From assembly GCA_002025645.1 (NCBI GenBank), contig CP018783.1, positions 3,224,001 through 3,288,000 of the forward strand: DNA of 64,000 bases, written 5' to 3'. The position numbers and the translations under genes were made by a program. The DNA comes from Curtobacterium pusillum. GTDB taxonomy: Bacteria; Actinomycetota; Actinomycetes; Actinomycetales; Microbacteriaceae. Below are positions 49,668 to 57,796 of this stretch, piece by piece. The stretch's first letter is position 1, and the number at the start of each line of letters is the position of its first letter. The notes beneath the pieces are model-generated. The model was not told the origin of the DNA. It searched no databases and was given only the letters and a program-made list of their open reading frames with translations.

Positions 49668-51475
49668 CCCCGCGGGGCCGGTCCGCCGTCGCGACGGGCA
49701 TCGCCCTCGCCGCGGCACTCGTCCTGCCGACCGCCGTCCCGAGCACGGCGTCCTGGACGGACCGGGAGTGGGACACGGGCACCGTCGGGACGTCGACGTT
49801 CGACTGCGGTGTGGACTCCGGGTACACCGCCACGGCGTCGAGCCGGTTCCTCAGTGGCTCCCTGGCGGGGGTCGACCTCGACTCGGTCGCCACCGTGCGG
49901 GGCGTCGCCGTCGCCAAGACGGGAGCCGCCCCCGCAGCGGTGGAGCCGGCCACGTCCCCGGAGATCGGGAACGCGCGACCGCTCGCGCAGTCCTTCGGCA
50001 ACCCGCTCGACGTGGGGCTGCTCGGCGACCTGGTCGGCATCGACCTGACCGGGCTCGGCGTCGGGCTGCCGGCGGGGTCGGCCGGCGCGGTGAACCAGGT
50101 CGCCACCGCCGCCGGCACCGGGGACGCCGTCGCGGCCGCGGGTCTCGTGGCGGACTCCGGCGGTCTGCTCGTCACCGACACGACGCCGACGAGTGAACTG
50201 CCCGAGCCCGCGTCCGTCACGCTCGGGAAGGCGCTGCCGGGGATCGCGGACGTCACCGACGTCGGCCTGGACGTCGGGGCGGTGGGGGCGACCGCCGAGC
50301 TCGCGGGGTGCGATGCGATCGAGGATGACCTCTGGGGCGGGGTCGTGCAGCAGACGCTCCGCACGAACCTCCGCGCCGCCGTGCAGCAGGCCGTCGCGGC
50401 GGGGGAGGAGACCGGTGTCACGCGGGCCTACGGCATCGCGAGCCTCGACCTCCGTGTGGACAGCCCGCTCGTCGGCGCACTCGTCACCGCCGTCGACGAC
50501 ACCGTGGTCCAGCTCGACGCCGCCGTGGGAGCCCTCGGCGGGAGCGACGGCGTGCTCGCGCGGACGATCAACCAGGGCGTCCTCGGCGTCCTCGGCACGC
50601 TGACCGGCGGTCTCGGACTCGGTTCGGTCGGCGGCTCCGTCGTGCTCACCGGGCCCGACCTCGGCGCCGCGGTGTCGCCGCTGCTCGCCGAACCCCTGCA
50701 GGACGCGGGCGGCACCCTCGTGCTCGACCTGTCCGCCGGGACGATCCGCGTCGATCTGGCGCACCTGCTCGGTGACGACGAGCACGGGCTGAACGACCTG
50801 CCGCCGAACCACGAGGTGGTCCTCGACGCGGTCACCCTCGGGGCGCTCGCTGACCGGCTCGGTCAGGTCGTGGATGCGTGGGCGAGCCGGATCACCGCGG
50901 CGCTCACGACGGCACTCGGGTCGATCCACCTCCGGATCGCCCTCGCCGCGGACCTCAGCGCGCCACTGCTCGGCGTGCGGGTGCCGATCGCGAAGCTCTC
51001 CGTCGGGGTCGACACCGGCATCGCTGCGCTGATGTCCGGCCAGACGAAGCTGACGGTCGGCGTCGACCTGCTCGGCCTGCCGCTCGGCGGGTTGCTCGGC
51101 GTCGTCACCGGGCTGGCGACCTCGCTCGTGAACCCGTTGACGCAGGCGGTGGTCGGGACGCTCGCGACGACGCTGTTCGCGCTCGTCGGTTCACTCGGGA
51201 CGACGATCACGACGACGATCGGCGGACCGGTCGTCACCGTGCTCGCGACGGTGCTGGCCGGGCTCCCCGGGGTGCTCTCGCTCCGGGTGAACGTGCAGGA
51301 GGACAGCGCGCCCACCGGTGCGGGCGGGACCCGCGCGGCGACCGGCCGGCACACCGAGACGGCCCTGCGCCTGACCATCGCCGATGCGCTCGCGCCCGGC
51401 GGGCTGGCGCGCGTCGACCTGGCCACGGCGACCGTGGGCCCGAACTCGGTGTCCCTGGTGCCGCAGCGTCCGTGA
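49664..51475 (+). CDS. Choice-of-anchor G-family surface protein
   Basis: The protein has 603 residues. SipW-type signal (TASWTDREWDTGTVGTSTF at about 29-47) and a long mature part rich in Leu-Gly-Val repeats (VGIDLTGLGVGLP, LGVRVPIAKLSVGV, LRVNVQED) match the choice-of-anchor G family found beside SipW in actinobacteria. Members usually end in some wall or membrane anchor; this one ends NSVSLVPQRP with no anchor. The only anchor in the island is on the gene before it. GTG start overlaps that gene's stop. Confidence 0.8.
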   Translation: MTPRGRSAVATGIALAAALVLPTAVPSTASWTDREWDTGTVGTSTFDCGVDSGYTATASSRFLSGSLAGVDLDSVATVRGVAVAKTGAAPAAVEPATSPEIGNARPLAQSFGNPLDVGLLGDLVGIDLTGLGVGLPAGSAGAVNQVATAAGTGDAVAAAGLVADSGGLLVTDTTPTSELPEPASVTLGKALPGIADVTDVGLDVGAVGATAELAGCDAIEDDLWGGVVQQTLRTNLRAAVQQAVAAGEETGVTRAYGIASLDLRVDSPLVGALVTAVDDTVVQLDAAVGALGGSDGVLARTINQGVLGVLGTLTGGLGLGSVGGSVVLTGPDLGAAVSPLLAEPLQDAGGTLVLDLSAGTIRVDLAHLLGDDEHGLNDLPPNHEVVLDAVTLGALADRLGQVVDAWASRITAALTTALGSIHLRIALAADLSAPLLGVRVPIAKLSVGVDTGIAALMSGQTKLTVGVDLLGLPLGGLLGVVTGLATSLVNPLTQAVVGTLATTLFALVGSLGTTITTTIGGPVVTVLATVLAGLPGVLSLRVNVQEDSAPTGAGGTRAATGRHTETALRLTIADALAPGGLARVDLATATVGPNSVSLVPQRP

Positions 51476-51484
51476 CGGACGCGC

Positions 51485-51500
51485 GCCGTGCCTCCAGGCC
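51485..51500. repeat. Half-copy of the CTGGAGGC palindromic element
   Basis: GCCGTGCCTCCAGGCC lies 10 bp behind the stop of the choice-of-anchor G gene, matching the solo arm at 7725. Confidence 0.6.
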
Positions 51501-51519
51501 GGACCCGGGTGATCCGTCG

Positions 51520-51675
51520 TCAGCCGCGACGCGGGTCGCGGGCGGTGTCCGTGAAGAAGTCCTCGTACAGGCCGGCGCCGTCCTGCTGCTCGCCGTGCTT
51601 CCAGCGCTTGCGCATCAGTCGGAACGTCTCGATGCGGACCGGGTCGACGCCCTGTTGCGACTCGTAGTGGCTCAT
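51520..51675 (-). CDS. Small basic/acidic protein of unknown function (51 aa)
   Basis: A 51-codon frame starting MSHYESQQGVDPVRIETF, with a basic centre (LMRKRWKHG) and an acidic end (GLYEDFFTDTARD). AGGGAG stands 7 nt before the ATG, and an identifiable promoter lies about 95 bp upstream, so it looks genuinely expressed. No signal peptide or membrane segment. No family recognised. It follows a MarR gene on the same strand and its promoter overlaps a MarR-like dyad. Confidence 0.65.
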   Translation of the reverse strand: MSHYESQQGVDPVRIETFRLMRKRWKHGEQQDGAGLYEDFFTDTARDPRRG

Positions 51676-51698
51676 CGTTCGCTCCCTTCGCCCTCGTA

Positions 51699-51796
51699 CC
51701 CCCGATCGGGGGCATCCGTGGACGAAGGTACGGGCGCGCGGGCGGTGCGTCCGGCAAGATAGGTAGGGAAGTTACCTAACTGCGCTTGGTGGACAA
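51699..51796 (-). promoter_or_regulatory. Promoter, MarR-like operator and leader hairpin of the 51-aa gene
   Basis: On the minus strand TTGTCC (51791-51796) and TAACTT (51769-51774) are 16 bp apart. TAGGTA/TACCTA (51760-51765, 51773-51778) forms a dyad over the -10. A perfect 14-bp palindrome CCCCCGATCGGGGG (51699-51712) lies in the transcribed leader. Confidence 0.6.
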
Positions 51797-51834
51797 ATGA
51801 TCGGGGTGCGGTCGTCGCCGCCCGTACCCTGCCG

Positions 51835-52281
51835 TCAAGGCGACGGGGCGCCGAACTCGAGCGCCTCGATGACGCGGTCGATGACCCGGACGTACTTCGC
51901 CCGCTCGCGATCAGTGAAGGAGGACAACAGCTCGTGCAGGTGCTCGTTCGTGCTGTCCATCGCCGAGGCGTAGGCGCGCTCGGTCTCCGGCGTCAGCTCG
52001 ATGAATCGGCTCCGACCGTCGTCGGGGTTCGGGACGCGGCAGAGGTGACCCGCGCGCTCGAGTCGGTCGACCGTGCCCGTCACAGCCGGCCCGCTGAGGC
52101 CCAGGTGGGACGCGAGGTCCTTCACCCGGACCTTCCGCTCGGCCGCCGCGGCACGGGCCACGAACTGCAGCACCGTCAGGTCGGAGCCGGACACGTCGAG
52201 TCGGTCCCGAAGTCGACCGCGCAGCGACCCCATCGCGGCCTCGAGCCGGGTGATGGCCGCGGTCAGGTCGATCTCGCTCAC
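51835..52281 (-). CDS. MarR-family transcriptional regulator
   Basis: The protein has 148 residues: winged helix with DLASHLGLSGPAVTGTVDRL and wing NPDDGRSRFIEL. The GTG at 52281 follows GAGGGGG. It is divergent from an AraC gene and upstream of the 51-aa gene; the dyad at 51760-51778 in front of the latter is its most likely operator. Confidence 0.88.
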   Translation of the reverse strand: MSEIDLTAAITRLEAAMGSLRGRLRDRLDVSGSDLTVLQFVARAAAAERKVRVKDLASHLGLSGPAVTGTVDRLERAGHLCRVPNPDDGRSRFIELTPETERAYASAMDSTNEHLHELLSSFTDRERAKYVRVIDRVIEALEFGAPSP

Positions 52282-52318
52282 GTGGTCGCCCCCTCGGTGC
52301 GGATCGCTTGCGCGACAC

Positions 52319-52348
52319 GATACGCCGCGCTCATCGGGCCAGCGTATC
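52319..52348. promoter_or_regulatory. Inverted repeat between divergent MarR and AraC genes
   Basis: GATACGC (52319-52325) and GCGTATC (52342-52348) pair perfectly with 16 bp between. Possible operator for either regulator. Confidence 0.4.
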
Positions 52349-52373
52349 CAGATAACGAGGACGACAGCGGGAT

Positions 52374-53390
52374 GTGGACACCCGAGTCGCGGCGGGGGTG
52401 GGCGTGACCGATCAGACGCCGAGTGCGGCCGGGGTGCCGGACGCGATCCGGTTCGAGTTCTCCGGCCACCGTCCCGAGGACGCCGTCCGCGACCTCGCCG
52501 GGGTGTACGGAGGGGACGTGGCCGGTGCGGCGCGGTGGGTCGCCCGCGCGACCGACGGCACCTTCGACCACCGCTACACCGCGCTCGGGGACGCCGAGGT
52601 GACGATCCGCCGCGCGCAGCTGCACGGGGCGCTCCACGGGGTGGTGCCCGCCGGAGGTGACCTCGTCGTCCTGTGGGTCGGTGCCGGCAGGGTGGAGATC
52701 GAGCAGCACGCGCTGCCGCTCGAGGTGCCCGTGCTGCTCCCGGCGGACCAGGAGTTCGCCTTCCGGACGGCCGACCACGACCTGCGGATCGTGCACCTCG
52801 ACCGCGCGTTCGTCCGCCGGGTCGCGGAACTCCGCGGCGAGGTCGGTGAGCACGCACTGCGCTTCGACGCCCACCGTGAGCTCGGTCTGGAGGCCGCGGA
52901 GCGGTGGCGGGAGGCGCTCACCGCACTCGCTCGTGCGTTGCGGGCCGGCGGGACCGAGTCGGCCGCGTGGCAGGAGGCGAAGTCCGCGGCGCTCGAGGTG
53001 TTCCTGGACCTGTTCCCGCCGGTGCTCGACGACCTGCCCGCCGTCCTCGGGCGGCCGCGCAACGCACGGCTCCGCGCCGCGGTGGAGTACGTGCACGACC
53101 ACGCTGCGGAACCCATCACGATCTCGGACCTGTCCGCGGCGTCCGGGCTGAGCGTCCGGTCCGTGCAGGAGTCGTTCCGCCGGGTCTTCGACGTGTCGCC
53201 GCTCACGTACCTGCGGCAGGTGCGGCTCGACCGGGTGCGAGCGGAGTTGACCACCGCCGATCCGCAGGCCGGTGCGGTCGGGGACGTCGCGCGACGGTGG
53301 GGGTTCGCGCACCTCGGGCGGTTCTCGGCGGCGTACGCGGAGCGGTTCGGGGAGTACCCGAAGGAGACGCTGCGGCGGTCTGTGCACTGA
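52374..53390 (+). CDS. AraC-family transcriptional regulator
   Basis: The protein has 338 residues (or 328 from GTG 52404, which has a GGGGGTG upstream). N-terminal sensor region of AraC_binding_2 type, then two HTHs: ISDLSAASGLSVRSVQESF and VGDVARRWGFAHLGRFSAAY. The architecture mirrors the AraC gene at 11855. No target is evident next to it; the following LacI operon faces away. Confidence 0.88.
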   Translation: MDTRVAAGVGVTDQTPSAAGVPDAIRFEFSGHRPEDAVRDLAGVYGGDVAGAARWVARATDGTFDHRYTALGDAEVTIRRAQLHGALHGVVPAGGDLVVLWVGAGRVEIEQHALPLEVPVLLPADQEFAFRTADHDLRIVHLDRAFVRRVAELRGEVGEHALRFDAHRELGLEAAERWREALTALARALRAGGTESAAWQEAKSAALEVFLDLFPPVLDDLPAVLGRPRNARLRAAVEYVHDHAAEPITISDLSAASGLSVRSVQESFRRVFDVSPLTYLRQVRLDRVRAELTTADPQAGAVGDVARRWGFAHLGRFSAAYAERFGEYPKETLRRSVH

Positions 53391-53412
53391 GCCGTCGTCG
53401 CGGTCGCGGAGG

Positions 53413-54447
53413 TCAGGCAGGCGGGGGCGGCGGCGCCGTGCTCGCGCGGACGCGGAGGGTCGTCGGCAGCCGGACGTGGTCGGACGCCGGCTCGCCGCGC
53501 AGCATCGTGAGCAGCATCTCGACGGCGCGTGACCCGAGCTCGGCGAGCGGCTGCGCGACGGTGGTCAGCGGCGGGGTCGTGGTCGACGCCTGCGGGACGT
53601 CGTCGAACCCGACCACGGACACGTCCTCGGGCACGCGGAGGCCCAGGTCGGCCGCGGCGCGGAGCACACCGACCGCCGAGGAGTCGTTCGCGGCGAACAC
53701 CGCGGAGGGTCGATCGGGCCCGGCGAGCAGGTCGCGGGCGACCGCGGCGGACTGGTCCTCCTGGTAGCCGCCGTCCCGGACGAGCGATTCGTCGACGGGG
53801 AGCCCGGCGGCAGCGAGGGCGCGTCGGTAGCCGGCCTCGCGGAGTTGCGCGGACGCCAGGTCCGGGCGGCCACGGAGGTGCGCGATGCGCGTGTGGCCGA
53901 GCGCGACCAGGTGCTCGACCGCCTGGACGGCACCGTCCTCGTTGTCGGCGTCGACCGTGGCGTGGCCCTCCGGACCGGTGTGCGGGTCGATCGCGACGAC
54001 GGGGATCGACGAGCTCGACAGCGCCGTGGTGGGCGTCACGACGATGGCACCGTCGATGAGCGTTCCGGAGAGCCGCGAGAGCGATCGCCGTTCCCACCCC
54101 GGCTGGTCGGCACCCGTCACGAGGCCCGCGTAGGCGAGCAGCTCGTACCCGGTGCCGATGGTGGCACTCGAGACCCCGCGGAGGAGCTCGGTCGAGAACG
54201 GTTCGAACTCGGGCACCAGGATGCCGAGGACCCCGGTGCGGGAGCTGCGGAGGCTCCGGGCGACGAGCGAGGTCTCGTAGCCGAGCTGCTCGACGACCTC
54301 CTGCACGCGGAGGATCGTCGCCGGTGCGACGCCGTCGCGCTGGTTGATGACCTTCGACACCGTGGGGATCGACACCCCGGCGGCCCGTGCGACGTCCCCG
54401 ATCGTCACCCGGCCGGCTCCGGGACGCATGCCGAGAGCCGTGTCCAT
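53413..54447 (-). CDS. LacI-family transcriptional repressor
   Basis: The protein has 344 residues: HTH IGDVARAAGVSIPTVSKVI and a periplasmic-binding-protein-like domain, ending in a short polyproline tail (TAPPPPPA). TACGGT (54454-54459) ends 6 nt before the ATG, so the transcript is probably leaderless. It is divergent from the CUT1/GH3 operon, and ATCGATATCGAT in the gap is its probable operator. The inducer should be the sugar imported by that operon. Confidence 0.92.
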   Translation of the reverse strand: MDTALGMRPGAGRVTIGDVARAAGVSIPTVSKVINQRDGVAPATILRVQEVVEQLGYETSLVARSLRSSRTGVLGILVPEFEPFSTELLRGVSSATIGTGYELLAYAGLVTGADQPGWERRSLSRLSGTLIDGAIVVTPTTALSSSSIPVVAIDPHTGPEGHATVDADNEDGAVQAVEHLVALGHTRIAHLRGRPDLASAQLREAGYRRALAAAGLPVDESLVRDGGYQEDQSAAVARDLLAGPDRPSAVFAANDSSAVGVLRAAADLGLRVPEDVSVVGFDDVPQASTTTPPLTTVAQPLAELGSRAVEMLLTMLRGEPASDHVRLPTTLRVRASTAPPPPPA

Positions 54448-54453
54448 GTGCAC

Positions 54454-54513
54454 ACCGTACCGCTGCCTGGGCGCGAAAACGGGCAAAGAAAACGTTATCG
54501 ATATCGATTGACA
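54454..54513. promoter_or_regulatory. Divergent control region with LacI operator
   Basis: Leftward -10 TACGGT (54454-54459) serves the LacI gene. ATCGATATCGAT (54497-54508), a perfect 12-bp palindrome, adjoins a consensus rightward -35 TTGACA (54508-54513), sharing one base with it. Repressor there would block the transporter operon. Confidence 0.7.
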
Positions 54514-54595
54514 AGCCTCGTGCCGACCTGGCACGCTCTCCGCAAGCGGCAGTCGATGTCGCTGCATGTCAACGACGACACTCAGGAGTTCCACG

Positions 54596-55894
54596 ATGAC
54601 GAGGAAGATCCGTGCCGCGGCAGCCATCGCGCTGATCGGGGTCACAGCACTGGTGGCCGCAGGCTGCTCGGCGGGCAGCGATGCCGCCGGGGGCGACGGC
54701 GGGAAGGTCTCGATGACCTTCTGGCACAACTCCACCACCGGACCCGGCAAGGCGTTCTGGGACAAGACCGTCAAGGACTTCGAGGCGAAGAACCCGAACG
54801 TCACCATCAAGATCCAGGCGATCCAGAACGAGGACCTGGACGGCAAGCTCCAGACCGCGCTCAACTCCGGATCCGCCCCCGACGTGTTCCTGCAGCGCGG
54901 TGGCGGCAAGATGGCCGCCATGGTCGACGCCGGCCAGCTGATGGACATCTCCGGCTCGATCGGCAAGACCGCCAAGAGCGAGATCAGCGACGGCGCGTTC
55001 GGCGGGTACGAGCAGGACGGCAAGACGTGGGCCATGCCGGTCGACGTGAACCCCGAGGGCATCTGGTACAGCCAGGACCTCTTCAAGCAGGCCGGCATCG
55101 AGGGCACCCCCACGACGATCGACGAGCTGAACGCCGACATCCAGAAGCTCAAGGCCGCGAACATCCAGCCGGTCGCCGTCGGTGCCAAGGACGCCTGGCC
55201 GGCCGCGCACTGGTACTACAACTTCGCCCTCCGCGCCTGCAGCGAGAGCACGCTGACGAAGACCGCGAAGGACCTGAAGTTCACCAACGCGTGCTGGACA
55301 CAGGCGGGCAAGGACACGAAGGCGTTCTTCGACACCAAGCCGTTCAACGACGGCTACCTCACGACCGCGGCGCAGCAGGGCGCGGGCAGCTCGGCCGGTC
55401 TCGTCGCGAACCACAAGGCCGCGATGGAGCTCATGGGCGCCTGGGACCCGGGTGTGATCTCATCGCTCACCCCGGACGGCAAGCCGCTCGCCGACCTCGG
55501 CTTCTTCCCGTTCCCGGAGGTCTCCGGCGGCAAGGGCGCACCCGGCTCGATGATGGGCGCCGTCGACGGGTACTCGTGCTCGGCGAAGGCCCCCAAGCAG
55601 GCCTGCACCGACTTCCTGAACTACATGACGCAGAAGCCCGTGCAGGAGGCCTACTACAAGGCGTTCAACGCGATCCCGGCGAACCAGTCGGCGCAGTCGG
55701 TCGTCACCGAGCCCTACCTGAAGACCGTGCTCGAGGCCTACAACAAGGCACCGTTCGTCTCGAACTACCTCGACACCGTCTACGGCCAGAACGTCGGCAA
55801 CGCCCTCAACACGAGCGTCGTGAACCTGCTCGCCGGCAAGGGATCCGTCGACGACATCGTCAAGACCGTCAACCAGGCCGCAGCGAAGGGCTGA
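54596..55894 (+). CDS. Sugar-binding lipoprotein of CUT1 transporter
   Basis: The protein has 432 residues. Signal peptide with lipobox VAAGC (Cys24); mature domain with TFWHNSTTGPGKAFW, NSGSAPDVFLQRGGG and TWAMPVDVNPEGIWYSQ is a family 1 binding protein of the xylobiose/beta-glucoside-like group by context. AGGAG precedes ATG 54596. The partner GH3 enzyme suggests that beta-linked gluco- or xylo-oligosaccharides are the ligand. Confidence 0.92.
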   Translation: MTRKIRAAAAIALIGVTALVAAGCSAGSDAAGGDGGKVSMTFWHNSTTGPGKAFWDKTVKDFEAKNPNVTIKIQAIQNEDLDGKLQTALNSGSAPDVFLQRGGGKMAAMVDAGQLMDISGSIGKTAKSEISDGAFGGYEQDGKTWAMPVDVNPEGIWYSQDLFKQAGIEGTPTTIDELNADIQKLKAANIQPVAVGAKDAWPAAHWYYNFALRACSESTLTKTAKDLKFTNACWTQAGKDTKAFFDTKPFNDGYLTTAAQQGAGSSAGLVANHKAAMELMGAWDPGVISSLTPDGKPLADLGFFPFPEVSGGKGAPGSMMGAVDGYSCSAKAPKQACTDFLNYMTQKPVQEAYYKAFNAIPANQSAQSVVTEPYLKTVLEAYNKAPFVSNYLDTVYGQNVGNALNTSVVNLLAGKGSVDDIVKTVNQAAAKG

Positions 55895-55901
55895 CGACAC
55901 G

Positions 55902-56918
55902 ATGACCACCTCTGTCGCACCGCGTTCCGACGCAGCGCGGTCCGGGGCGGGACGGAACACGGGCGGGGTCGACGGTTCGCCGTCGGCCCCGGCCCGCCGG
56001 CCCCGCACGGGCACCGACGTCCGCACCCGCGTCGAGATCGCGGTCCTCGCCGGCCCGGCGACGATCATGTTCGTCGGGTTCGTGATCCTGCCCGTCGCGC
56101 TCGCCGCCTACTACGGCTTCTACAAGTGGCAGGGGTACGGCACCCCCACCGACTTCGTCGGCCTGCAGAACTACGCGATCATCTTCACCGACCCGGACTT
56201 CCGGGGCGTCCTGCTCCACAATGCGTTCATCGTGATCGGGTCGCTCCTCGTGCAGGGGCCGATCGCGATCGTGCTCGCGCTCCTGCTCAACCAGCGCATC
56301 CGGGGTCGCGGACTCATCCGCGTCCTGATCTTCCTGCCGTACGTCATCTCCGAGGTGATCGTCGGCACCGGCTGGAGCCTGATGCTCCAGTCGAGCGGCG
56401 CCGTGAACGACCTGCTCCAGGCGGTGGGGCTCGGTGCCCTGCGCGCCGACTGGCTGTCGAACCCGGACATCGCGATCTGGACCCTGCTCGCGATCATCTC
56501 GTGGAAGTACATCGGCTTCGCGGTGATCCTGTTCCTCGCGGGCCTGCAGAGCATCCCCGAGGAGCTGTTCGAGGCGGCCCAGCTCGACGGCGCCAGCTAC
56601 TGGCAGATCCAGCGGCGCATCACCCTGCCGCTCCTCGGCCCGACGGTCCGCATCTGGGCGTTCCTGTCGATCATCGGGTCGCTGCAGCTGTTCGACCTCG
56701 TCTACATCATCTGGGGCCAGTACATCGCCGCGACGGCTGGTACCTCGACGATGGCGACGTACATGGTCGCGAACGGCCGCATGTCCGGCAACTACGGGTA
56801 CGGCAACGCCGTCGCCGTGGTCATCTTCATCATCTCGCTGGCGGTCGCACTCGTCTACCAGCGGTTCGTCCTGCGCCGCGACACCGCCGGCGCCATCACC
56901 GAGAAGGCCGACCGATGA
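55902..56918 (+). CDS. ABC sugar transporter permease, MalF-like
   Basis: The protein has 338 residues: a 45-residue cytoplasmic N-terminus, six helices, EAA loop FEAAQLDGASYWQIQ. It starts 7 bp behind the lipoprotein gene and overlaps its partner permease (ATGA). Part of the LacI-controlled operon that ends with the GH3 gene. Confidence 0.93.
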   Translation: MTTSVAPRSDAARSGAGRNTGGVDGSPSAPARRPRTGTDVRTRVEIAVLAGPATIMFVGFVILPVALAAYYGFYKWQGYGTPTDFVGLQNYAIIFTDPDFRGVLLHNAFIVIGSLLVQGPIAIVLALLLNQRIRGRGLIRVLIFLPYVISEVIVGTGWSLMLQSSGAVNDLLQAVGLGALRADWLSNPDIAIWTLLAIISWKYIGFAVILFLAGLQSIPEELFEAAQLDGASYWQIQRRITLPLLGPTVRIWAFLSIIGSLQLFDLVYIIWGQYIAATAGTSTMATYMVANGRMSGNYGYGNAVAVVIFIISLAVALVYQRFVLRRDTAGAITEKADR

Positions 56919-57796
56919 CCGCCACCGCCTCCATCGTCTCGCCGACCCGGGGTCGCCGTCCCCAGGACTCCGGACCCGTCCGCCGCGAACGGAACCTCGG
57001 CACGTACTTCGTCGCCCTGCTGTTCATCGCGGTCTGCGTCGGACCGGTGCTGTACATCGTGCTCGGCGGATTCCGCAGCAACTCGCAGATCACCGCGAGC
57101 CCGGCCGGTCTGCCCAGCCCGTGGCAGTTCGGCAACTACCTCTCCGTGCTGTCGAGCGGCGTCTTCTGGCAGCAGCTCGGCAACTCGGTGATCGCCGGCG
57201 TCACCACCACGGTCGGCGTCGTCGTGCTCGGCCTCATGGTCAGCTTCGTGATCGCCCGCTACCGGTTCCGCGGGCGGGATGCGCTGTACTCGCTGTTCGC
57301 GGCCGGTCTGATGTTCCCGATCACCGTCGCGATCACGCCGCTCTACCTGCTCGTGAAGGACCTCGGTCTGACGAACAGCCTGGCCGGGGTGATCCTGCCG
57401 CAGATCGCGTTCGCGCTGCCGACGACGGTGATCATCCTCGTGCCGTTCCTCCGGGCGATCCCGGACGAACTCGAGGAAGCCGCGTCGATCGACGGCGCCA
57501 GCCGACTCGGGTTCTTCTTCCGGATGGTCGTGCCGCTGTCGCTGCCCGGCGTCGTCACGGTCGGCATCCTGGCGTTCATCGGCAGCTGGAACAGCTACAT
57601 CCTGCCGCTGTTCATCCTCAACGACGCGTCGGCGTACACGCTGCCGCTCGGGGTGCAGGCGTTCTCGTCGCAGTACTCCGTCGACACCGCGCGGGTCCTG
57701 GCGTTCACGTCGCTGTCGATGATCCCGGCGCTCGTGTTCTTCGCCGTCTTCCAGCGCCGCATCGTCGGCGGCCTGACCGGGGCGGTGAAGGGGTGA
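56915..57796 (+). CDS. ABC sugar transporter permease, MalG-like
   Basis: The protein has 293 residues, six helices, EAA loop EEAASIDGASRLGFFF and C-terminus TGAVKG. Overlaps both neighbours (ATGA before, GTGA after), so transporter and glycosidase are translated as a coupled set. Confidence 0.93.
   Translation: MTATASIVSPTRGRRPQDSGPVRRERNLGTYFVALLFIAVCVGPVLYIVLGGFRSNSQITASPAGLPSPWQFGNYLSVLSSGVFWQQLGNSVIAGVTTTVGVVVLGLMVSFVIARYRFRGRDALYSLFAAGLMFPITVAITPLYLLVKDLGLTNSLAGVILPQIAFALPTTVIILVPFLRAIPDELEEAASIDGASRLGFFFRMVVPLSLPGVVTVGILAFIGSWNSYILPLFILNDASAYTLPLGVQAFSSQYSVDTARVLAFTSLSMIPALVFFAVFQRRIVGGLTGAVKG

Noticed and set aside
51520..52281. MarR gene plus 51-aa gene as a toxin-antitoxin pair
   Set aside because: The genes are 159 bp apart, the second has its own promoter, and neither resembles a toxin family.
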